7,189 bases of DNA from Sulfurimonas sp. Lineage in GTDB: Bacteria > Campylobacterota > Campylobacteria > Campylobacterales > Sulfurimonadaceae. Below, in pieces: positions 1 to 5,890 of this stretch. Numbering within the stretch: the stretch's first letter is position 1; every line of letters begins with the position of its first letter. A model generated the notes under the pieces. It was not told the origin of the DNA and ran no database searches. It saw only the letters and a program-made list of their open reading frames with translations. The translations under genes were made by a program, and so were the position numbers. The stretch lies in NCBI GenBank assembly GCA_027063295.1, contig JAMORZ010000136.1:1-7189 (forward strand), written 5' to 3'.

Positions 1-495
1 GACTGAGCGTTGAATCTCCTCAACAATGGGGATATTCTCAGGTATTACCCTTTTTTTCAGTGTAGAGCTCATAAGCGATATCGCCCCTATGGGGTTGCGT
101 ATCTCATGGGAGAGGTGTGCTGCCATCTGCCCCATCGTTGCGAGGTTCTCTTTACGTTTTTGCTCTGTGATATCTGTAGCTGAGAGCATGATTTTATCTT
201 TGTATGAGGAGCTTTTTATCAGGTATGAGTGGGAGTTAAAACGCAACTCATAATCCTCACTCTTGTACTCCAAAAGTTTCAAAAGCTCCCAAAGCTCTCT
301 GGCACGGGAGTTTTGCAAAAAAACTGTGTTGTCTGAGTTGACTATCCAGATCGCATTTGGTAAAAACTCCACCACCTTTTCAACTGTATCTTGCAAGTGA
401 GCATAGGAGGCTTTAAGCTCATTAAACTCTGCTTCTACTTTATAGGTCTGCTCTATAAGAAGATTAAGCTCCTCAGGTGTGATGGTTTGTGACAT
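1..495 (-). CDS. flgS: FlgS-like two-component sensor histidine kinase (partial, N-terminal 165 codons)
   Basis: The gene starts at 495 and runs off the left edge, so only the first 165 residues are seen and the ATP-binding domain is missing. No signal peptide or membrane segment is visible, so it should be a soluble cytoplasmic kinase. Residues about 8-42 are helical and charged (possible coiled coil). Residues about 43-110 look PAS-like (LPNAIWIVNSDNTVFLQNS) and end in SATDITEQKR, a usual PAS-to-HisKA junction. The HisKA dimerisation box follows, with MAAHLSHEIRNPIGAIS and phospho-acceptor His130. The pattern (LIEQTY near the start, LPNAIW, then HLSHEIRNPIG) matches my recollection of Campylobacter and Helicobacter FlgS, which phosphorylates FlgR to switch on sigma-54 flagellar genes. 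That assignment is from memory of the family; the kinase call itself is firm. Its ATG shares one base with the stop of the upstream aminopeptidase gene (TAATG), and only a weak GGGG lies upstream, suggesting coupled translation. Another NtrB-like kinase is the main alternative. Confidence 0.8.
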   Translation of the reverse strand, partial: MSQTITPEELNLLIEQTYKVEAEFNELKASYAHLQDTVEKVVEFLPNAIWIVNSDNTVFLQNSRARELWELLKLLEYKSEDYELRFNSHSYLIKSSSYKDKIMLSATDITEQKRKENLATMGQMAAHLSHEIRNPIGAISLMSSTLKKRVIPENIPIVEEIQRSV

Positions 496-1757
496 TAGAG
501 TTTACACCCCACAAGTATCTCATAGAGTGTGTGTGCATCATCACTGCCACACACCTCACGAATAGAGTGCATCGCATAGGTTGGTATCCCTATGTCTATA
601 GTATCTACCCCTATGCGGGTTGCTGTGATAGGACCTATGGTTGAGCCACACCCCATATCGCTTCTAGTCACAAACTGTTGCGTTTTTGCCCCCACTTTGT
701 TTGCCATCTCTAAAAACTTCGCTGTGGTCTCTGAAGATGTTGCATATCTTTGGTTGGCATTGATTTTGAGCACCACCCCTGCGTTTATGTATGGAGCGTG
801 TTTTGAGTCATGTTTTGATGGGTAGTTTGGGTGGATCGCATGAGCATTATCTGCACTTATCATCAGTGAACTTCGCACCATCTGCACATACTCCTCATAA
901 TCCTCAAAGATTCTGTGAAGTATGTTTTCCAAAAAGCTTCCACCAGCCCCCTGAGCACTCTGGCTTCCAACCTCTTCATGATCACTTGCGATAAAGAGCA
1001 TCGCTCTATCATCTTCAACAGAGCAGATAGAGAGCATACCCACATAACATGAGAGCAGATTGTCAAGCCTTGCACTTGCGATAAAATCATCATGCAGCCC
1101 CACACAAGAGGCTTTTTGTGTATCATAAAAACTAAGTTCACTTGCATAGATCTCATCAACATCGAGTATCTCTTTTTTATGCAGCTGCCATCTTAAAAAC
1201 GAGTCAAACTCAAAATCATCATTGGTTGTAAGGATTGGGCAGATATCTGTTTGTTTATTAACACTTCTTTCTTTGTTGGCATTGCTATCTAGGTGGATAG
1301 CCAAAGATGGGATAATAGCGAGTGGTTTTTGCGCATCAATAAGGGTTGATTTGATATTGCCTTTAGCGTCTTTGTAGGTTACTTTTCCAGCGATAGAGAG
1401 ATCTCTGTCAAACCAAGGATTAAGCAAAAGCCCACCATAACTCTCTACTCCAAACTTCACCACACCATGCTCTTTTATCACTGCGTTTGGTTTAAGTTTG
1501 AGATTTGGTGAGTCGGTATGCGCACCCACCATCAGATACTCTTTTGCCCCCTTTGGGTAGGTAAACGCAACAATACTTGAATCGTTGCGTTTGACAAAAT
1601 ATCTTTTATCCTCCTCTAGCTGCCACGACTCTTTTTCATCAAGCTCTACAAACCCTGCGTTTGTAAACATTGCAGCCATATTTTGTGTTGCATGAAACGG
1701 TGTTGGTGAAGCATCTAAAAACCCTAAAAGCCCTTCGTTAAAATCCTCTTTTTGCAT
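495..1757 (-). CDS. M18-family zinc aminopeptidase (aspartyl aminopeptidase type)
   Basis: This is a complete 420-residue protein, about the usual length for M18 enzymes. These are cytosolic di-zinc aminopeptidases that remove N-terminal residues (often acidic ones) and usually assemble as tetrahedral dodecamers. The family motifs are all present in order: VGAHTDSPNLKLKP with metal ligand His80; AIHLD with His155; SARLDNLLS with bridging Asp232; SDHEEVGS with Glu261 (general base) and Glu262 (ligand); SADNAHAIHPNY with Asp303; GSTIGP at 371-376; and MHSIREVCGSDD with His397. The ligand roles are assigned by analogy with characterised M18 enzymes such as human DNPEP. No signal peptide is seen. 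The ATG at 1757 is 3 nt after the stop of the HMA gene, with an AAGGGG Shine-Dalgarno-like stretch at 1764-1769 inside that gene. The next gene (FlgS-like kinase) begins within its stop codon. The family is secure; substrate preference and the symbol (apeB-like) cannot be decided, so the symbol is left blank. Confidence 0.93.
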   Translation of the reverse strand: MQKEDFNEGLLGFLDASPTPFHATQNMAAMFTNAGFVELDEKESWQLEEDKRYFVKRNDSSIVAFTYPKGAKEYLMVGAHTDSPNLKLKPNAVIKEHGVVKFGVESYGGLLLNPWFDRDLSIAGKVTYKDAKGNIKSTLIDAQKPLAIIPSLAIHLDSNANKERSVNKQTDICPILTTNDDFEFDSFLRWQLHKKEILDVDEIYASELSFYDTQKASCVGLHDDFIASARLDNLLSCYVGMLSICSVEDDRAMLFIASDHEEVGSQSAQGAGGSFLENILHRIFEDYEEYVQMVRSSLMISADNAHAIHPNYPSKHDSKHAPYINAGVVLKINANQRYATSSETTAKFLEMANKVGAKTQQFVTRSDMGCGSTIGPITATRIGVDTIDIGIPTYAMHSIREVCGSDDAHTLYEILVGCKL

Positions 1758-1760
1758 CTT

Positions 1761-2054
1761 TTACCCCTTTTTTGCCACATCAAACTTTCCAACAGCACAT
1801 GAAACAAAACTTTTTGCCTGAGCTGTTGTATTTTGCACAAATCCAAGTTGCTCATCTACCATTGGATAACCTAAGCTTTTAAGTGCTTCTCTAAGTGAAA
1901 CAATCTTCCAATCTTCTATATCAAGTATAATCTTTCGTGGCATCACCTCAAGGTTTACCTCTATGGAGCCAAACTCCTCTTTAAGTTTTGTCATTAAAGT
2001 GTTAGCACACCCGCCACATTTTACATTTTGTACTTCAAATACTCTCTTTGCCAT
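1761..2054 (-). CDS. Small heavy-metal-associated (HMA) domain protein
   Basis: This 97-residue protein begins with a CopZ/MerP-like ferredoxin-fold domain (residues about 3-68). The loop reads VKCGGCANTL, giving a CxxC metal site at Cys13 and Cys16, followed by a helix (LMTKLKEEF) and a later LREALKSLGYP helix typical of the fold. HMA domains of this kind bind Cu(I), Zn(II), Hg(II) or similar soft metals and pass them to ATPases or enzymes. It differs from a plain 65-70-residue metallochaperone by a C-terminal tail of about 27 residues (NTTAQAKSFVSCAVGKF) with one more cysteine, Cys86. The usual Met two residues before the first Cys is a Val (VKCGGC). No signal peptide is visible, so it is probably cytoplasmic. 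The ATG is 2 nt after the dnaE stop, with AAGGA 7-8 nt upstream inside the end of dnaE, so translation is probably coupled. The fold is clear; the metal and partner are unknown, and no metal ATPase gene is nearby. Confidence 0.85.
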   Translation of the reverse strand: MAKRVFEVQNVKCGGCANTLMTKLKEEFGSIEVNLEVMPRKIILDIEDWKIVSLREALKSLGYPMVDEQLGFVQNTTAQAKSFVSCAVGKFDVAKKG

Positions 2055-2056
2055 CG

Positions 2057-5000
2057 CTACATCCTTACTATATCTATATGTTCATTTCCATCTAAAAGTT
2101 CAATAAGCTTAGAATCAACCCGTATAGCAGAGTCTATCACAACATTGTGCAGTCGTGAAACTATAGTTATCTTAAGCGGTCTGTTTCCTCTGTTTTGCTG
2201 TATCATGGTATAAAGTGAGTTGAGTATCTGCTCATCTATCTCTATCCGTACAGCTAGTTCTATCGGCTCTGGTGGTTTTTCCTGTATCTCTTTTTTAACT
2301 TTTTTGGTCTCTTTTTTTGCCTCTTTGAGTGTCATAATCTTAGAGATACTTATGCGTGGTCCAAAGTCAGTATGGGTGATTCTTCCTTTAAACGCAATAG
2401 GCTCTTCATGATCCATCTCTTGGAGTTTTTCAAGCTTGTCTGAAAAGAGCATTATCTCAATATTGCCATGAAAGTCCATAAGACTCACGATCCCAAACTG
2501 ATTCCCTTTTTTACTTATCTTTGTAGTTATCTCTTCTACTTTTCCAATAAAGATCGCCTGTGAGCCATCTTTTACATTTTCAAGCTCTGAGGAGAGTGTA
2601 TAGTTAAGCTGTTCGAGCTCCTCACGAAACTCATCCATCGGGTGACCCGATACATAAAACCCTAGAGTCTCTTTTTCAAACTCCAAAATATCTTTGAGCT
2701 CATACTCCTCAGTATTTACAAGGTTAAGCTCTACAGTGGTGATACTCTCATCATCACCAAAAAGGCTTCCCACTGCATTTTTCTTCGCTTCAGATGCTTT
2801 TTTGGCAGTCTCTACTATCAGCTCTATCTGATCTAGCAGTGCTTTACGGGAGTAGCCAAACCTATCAAATGCACCCGCTTTGATCGCTGATTCTATCACC
2901 CTTTTGTTCACCTTTGCAGGTTCAATTCTGTTGACAAAATCTTGCAATGAAGTATAATCTCCATTCTCCTCACGCTCTGCAAGCATCGATTCAATAGCAG
3001 CTTCCCCTACACCTTTGATACCACCAAGACCAAAAAGGATAACCTCTTGAGAGTCTTTGTTTATCGCAGAGAACTCCAACTGTGAGTCACAAATATCTGG
3101 CGGAGCAAGCTCAATCCCCATCCTTTTTACCTCATCGATATAGCGTACAACTTTATCGGTGTTGTCCTTATCTGATGTTAAAAGTGCCGACATAAACTCA
3201 TTTGGGTAGTAGGTTTTAAGCCATGCTGTTTGAAATGTAACCATCGCATAGGCTGCTGAGTGGGATTTGTTAAAACCATATCCAGCAAACTTCTCAATCA
3301 ACTTAAAAAGCTCACTTGCAAGGTTATAATCTAACCCTAGCTTTTGTGCACCCTCAGAGAAGAGTCGATTGTATTTCTCCATCTCATCTACTTTTTTCTT
3401 ACCCATCGCACGACGAACAATGTCAGCTCCACCAAGACTCATCCCCCCGATGGTCTGCACTATCTGCATAACCTGCTCTTGATAAACGATCATTCCATAA
3501 GTAGGCTCTAGTGTCTCTTTGAGCAGATCAAAACTAACCTCTTCAAATGGGTAAAACACCTTTTTACGCCCATGCTTACGCTCGATAAAATCATCAAGCA
3601 TCCCCGACTCCATAGGTCCAGGTCTATAAAGTGCCAAGACCGCAATCAGATCCTCAAAGTTATCAGGTTTCAAGCGACGGTTCAAATCTTGCATACCAGA
3701 GGACTCTATCTGAAACATCCCCACAGTCTCACCCGTTTGGATAACCTCATACACTTTAGGATCATTCTCGTCTATCTTTGTCCAATCCACATCGATGTCA
3801 TATCTGCGTTTGATAAGTTTGATAGCATTGTCCACCACATCAAGTGTTTTAAGCCCCAAGAAGTCAAACTTGATAAGGTCGATATCTTCCATATAGTTCA
3901 ACGAATACTGCGTTACAAAAGTATCCTCCCCACTTGGGCGATAGATTGGTGTTTTTTTCCAAAGTTCTTCATTACTTATCACTACACCAGCAGCATGGAT
4001 CCCTGAGTTACGTTTAAGCCCTTCAAGTTTTTTGGCAAACTCCCATACACGTGCAGCCTGAGGGTCAGACTCTACAAGCTCTTGGAGTTTTGGCTCTTTT
4101 TGAAAAGCCCCCTCTTTAAACTCCCCACCTTTCATCTTTCCATTGAGTGTAATCCCAAGCTCATCGGGTATAAGCTTTGCCATCTTGTCAGCCTGACTGA
4201 GTGGCATATCAAGTACACGGGCAACATCACGTATCACCCCTTTTGCAAGGAGTGAACCAAAGGTGATGATCTGTGCAACCTGATTACGACCATATTTTTT
4301 TACAACATAGTCTATAACCTCACCACGACGAGCCTGCATAAAGTCCATATCGATATCGGGCATACTTACACGCTCAGGATTTAAAAACCTCTCAAAGAGC
4401 AGATCATACTTCATAGGGTCTATATCGGTTATCTCTAGCGAATATGCCACAAGACTTCCCGCTGCACTTCCCCGTCCAGGTCCTACAGCTATGCCCATCT
4501 TTTTTGCCTCTTTTACAAAGTCCCAAACGATCATCATATACCCAGGAAACTTCATAGAGTTGATGATATCCATCTCATATTCTAAACGCTTTTTATACTC
4601 CTCGTGTCGCTCAGGTGGGACGATTTTGAGTCTGTTCTCAAGCCCCTCTTTACATTTGTGTACAAAGTATGCCGCATCGTTTTTATCTGCTGCACTGAGG
4701 TGTTGCTTTTTTTGCTCCTCTGTTGCATCTGCTGGGAGTGGCGGATCATCATCAAAGTCGATATCAAGACCCTCCGCTGCTGCATACTCTTTGGTAAATT
4801 TAAAGTTTGGTGGTGTTGGTGTCTTTACAATAGGAACAAACGCTTCACACTTATCTACTATCTCTTGCGTATTTTCTATCGCTTCTGGGATATCAGCAAA
4901 AAGTTTTGCCATCTCTTGAGGGCTTTTGAGGTAAAACTCATGTACTGAGTGGCGCATCCTGTTTGGATCATCGTAGAGTTTATTCATCCCGATACACATA

Positions 5001-5695
5001 AATGCCTCATGGTACTGTGCATCGTTTGGGTAGGTGTAGTGGGTATCATTTGTTGCAACTATCTTTATACCTGTCTCACGAGAGATTTTAAGAATCTGAT
5101 CATCTATATAAAGTTGATCTCCAATTCCATGGCGCATAATCTCAAGGTAAAAATCATCACCAAATATACTCTGATACTCCCTTGCTACCTCAAGTGCACC
5201 CTCATACCCAAGTGCTCCGTTTTTTACATTTCTCTCATTTTGCAGGTTAAGATGCCAACTCACTTCCCCTTGCAAACAGGCACTTGTACAGATAAGCCCC
5301 TCTGAGTGGTTTTTTAGCAACTCTTTGTTAATACGTGGAAAATAGTAAAAACCGTTGATAAAAGCTTGAGATGAGAGGTACATCAGGTTTTCATACCCTT
5401 TACGGTTTTTTGCATATAAACATATATGAAAACGTTGTTTAGTACTTTTATCACCTATATCTTCACCATTATGGATATACCCCTCCATCCCGATGATAGG
5501 TTTTATCCCTGCTGCTGTCATCTGTTTGTAAAAGTCAATCGCTCCAAACATATTGCCATGATCTGTCATTGCAACAGAGTCCATCCCTAGCTCTTTGACA
5601 CGACTTACAAGGTTGGAGAGTTTGTTGGCACCATCAAGCAATGAGTACTCAGTATGAAGGTGAAGGTGGGTAAAAGGTTGTACACTCAAAGTCAT
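2057..5695 (-). CDS. dnaE: DNA polymerase III subunit alpha
   Basis: This is the catalytic subunit of the replicative DNA polymerase, acting in the cytoplasm with the beta clamp and clamp loader. It is complete at 1212 residues, near or slightly above the usual 1160-1200. The domains in order are: PHP (about 8-285) with HLHLH, MTDHGNMFG, ACLQGE and TNDTHY; palm and thumb with GPGRGSAAGSLVAY (405-418), catalytic aspartates in PDIDMDF (446-452) and DLIKFDFLG (third aspartate Asp611); fingers with LALYRPGPM, YQEQVMQ, RRAMGKKK and GYGFNKSHSAAYA; helix-hairpin-helix and beta-binding region (about 890-985); OB fold (about 1045-1120, AIFIGKVEEIT); a lysine-rich linker (about 1124-1140); and a C-terminal domain. 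A 40-residue acidic/Ala-rich stretch at 303-342 separates the PHP and palm domains. The PolC architecture (internal exonuclease) is absent, so this is the DnaE type. The ATG at 5695 is the longest start, but a TTG at codon 3 has better ribosome-site spacing. It is the first gene of the minus-strand cluster. Confidence 0.98.
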   Translation of the reverse strand: MTLSVQPFTHLHLHTEYSLLDGANKLSNLVSRVKELGMDSVAMTDHGNMFGAIDFYKQMTAAGIKPIIGMEGYIHNGEDIGDKSTKQRFHICLYAKNRKGYENLMYLSSQAFINGFYYFPRINKELLKNHSEGLICTSACLQGEVSWHLNLQNERNVKNGALGYEGALEVAREYQSIFGDDFYLEIMRHGIGDQLYIDDQILKISRETGIKIVATNDTHYTYPNDAQYHEAFMCIGMNKLYDDPNRMRHSVHEFYLKSPQEMAKLFADIPEAIENTQEIVDKCEAFVPIVKTPTPPNFKFTKEYAAAEGLDIDFDDDPPLPADATEEQKKQHLSAADKNDAAYFVHKCKEGLENRLKIVPPERHEEYKKRLEYEMDIINSMKFPGYMMIVWDFVKEAKKMGIAVGPGRGSAAGSLVAYSLEITDIDPMKYDLLFERFLNPERVSMPDIDMDFMQARRGEVIDYVVKKYGRNQVAQIITFGSLLAKGVIRDVARVLDMPLSQADKMAKLIPDELGITLNGKMKGGEFKEGAFQKEPKLQELVESDPQAARVWEFAKKLEGLKRNSGIHAAGVVISNEELWKKTPIYRPSGEDTFVTQYSLNYMEDIDLIKFDFLGLKTLDVVDNAIKLIKRRYDIDVDWTKIDENDPKVYEVIQTGETVGMFQIESSGMQDLNRRLKPDNFEDLIAVLALYRPGPMESGMLDDFIERKHGRKKVFYPFEEVSFDLLKETLEPTYGMIVYQEQVMQIVQTIGGMSLGGADIVRRAMGKKKVDEMEKYNRLFSEGAQKLGLDYNLASELFKLIEKFAGYGFNKSHSAAYAMVTFQTAWLKTYYPNEFMSALLTSDKDNTDKVVRYIDEVKRMGIELAPPDICDSQLEFSAINKDSQEVILFGLGGIKGVGEAAIESMLAEREENGDYTSLQDFVNRIEPAKVNKRVIESAIKAGAFDRFGYSRKALLDQIELIVETAKKASEAKKNAVGSLFGDDESITTVELNLVNTEEYELKDILEFEKETLGFYVSGHPMDEFREELEQLNYTLSSELENVKDGSQAIFIGKVEEITTKISKKGNQFGIVSLMDFHGNIEIMLFSDKLEKLQEMDHEEPIAFKGRITHTDFGPRISISKIMTLKEAKKETKKVKKEIQEKPPEPIELAVRIEIDEQILNSLYTMIQQNRGNRPLKITIVSRLHNVVIDSAIRVDSKLIELLDGNEHIDIVRM

Positions 5696-5717
5696 TTCCT
5701 CAAATTTTAGTAGCTAA

Positions 5718-5723
5718 ATTATA
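5718..5723 (-). promoter_or_regulatory. Putative -10 box of the dnaE promoter
   Basis: Read on the minus strand this is a perfect TATAAT, 22 nt upstream of the dnaE ATG and preceded by a T-rich GTTTTACAC. No recognisable TTGACA lies 16-18 bp further up. That fits Campylobacterota vegetative promoters, which often lack a conserved -35. It would give a short leader of roughly 15 nt. It is the likely promoter of the whole minus-strand cluster. Confidence 0.55.
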
Positions 5724-5802
5724 GTGTAAAACTCTTAACATGAGGTGACTGGTAACATTTTAATGACAATTTATGATAGTTCAACTTATAAATCTCATAA
5801 GA

Positions 5803-5816
5803 TTGACATATATCAA
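5803..5816. promoter_or_regulatory. CRP/FNR-type operator upstream of napA
   Basis: The sequence TTGAC-ATAT-ATCAA is a near-perfect palindrome differing by one base from the FNR consensus TTGAT-N4-ATCAA. Its centre (5809.5) lies exactly 41.5 bp before the transcription start expected from the -10 box at 5839-5844, the class II activator position. The likely ligand is an FNR-family regulator responding to oxygen or nitrogen oxides. Which paralogue binds cannot be told from this window. Confidence 0.7.
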
Positions 5817-5835
5817 GTTTTTTATTTTCGAGAAG

Positions 5836-5844
5836 TGATATTAT
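5836..5844 (+). promoter_or_regulatory. Extended -10 element of the napA promoter
   Basis: The sequence TGATATTAT combines an extended -10 TG with the hexamer TATTAT (5839-5844, one base from TATAAT). It predicts a start near 5851 and a leader of about 40 nt before the napA ATG. No good -35 hexamer is present at its place, which the operator at 5803-5816 overlaps, as expected for an activator-dependent promoter. Confidence 0.6.
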
Positions 5845-5850
5845 GGTGAT

Positions 5851-5867
5851 GTTAATGGACACTTAAC
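5851..5867. repeat. Short inverted repeat in the predicted napA leader
   Basis: GTTAA at 5851-5855 and TTAAC at 5863-5867 are perfect 5-bp inverted arms around a 7-nt spacer, beginning at the predicted transcription start. It could be a weak hairpin at the mRNA 5' end or a repressor half-site pair. Arms this short and AT-rich can arise by chance. Confidence 0.3.
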
Positions 5868-5879
5868 GAAGTAAAAATC

Positions 5880-5885
5880 AAGGAG
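5880..5885 (+). promoter_or_regulatory. Ribosome-binding site of napA
   Basis: AAGGAG sits 5 nt before the ATG at 5891. This is a strong Shine-Dalgarno match that fixes the napA start, also supported by the Tat signal starting five residues later. Confidence 0.85.
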
Positions 5886-5890
5886 AGAAT

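Noticed and set aside
863..1162. Minus-strand 99-codon frame overlapping the M18 aminopeptidase gene
   Set aside because: It is out of frame with an intact conserved enzyme and does not resemble a protein. There is no sign that the M18 gene is frameshifted.
3572..4006. Plus-strand open frame of 144 codons within dnaE
   Set aside because: It lies wholly opposite highly conserved dnaE motifs, has no recognisable domain and no convincing ribosome site. It is an antisense shadow.
4491..4919. Plus-strand open frame of 142 codons within dnaE, Ser/Phe-rich and membrane-like
   Set aside because: Its hydrophobic composition is what reading the complement of Lys/Glu/Asp-rich dnaE codons produces. No independent start signals are seen.
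5774..5783. Possible second CRP/FNR site TGA-TAGT-TCA
   Set aside because: The half-sites are separated by 4 instead of 6 bases between TGA and TCA, which does not fit the family's dimer spacing.
5785..5801. Inverted repeat CTTAT-N7-ATAAG just upstream of the FNR-type palindrome
   Set aside because: The 5-bp AT-rich arms are expected by chance in this intergenic composition, and nothing else supports an operator or hairpin.
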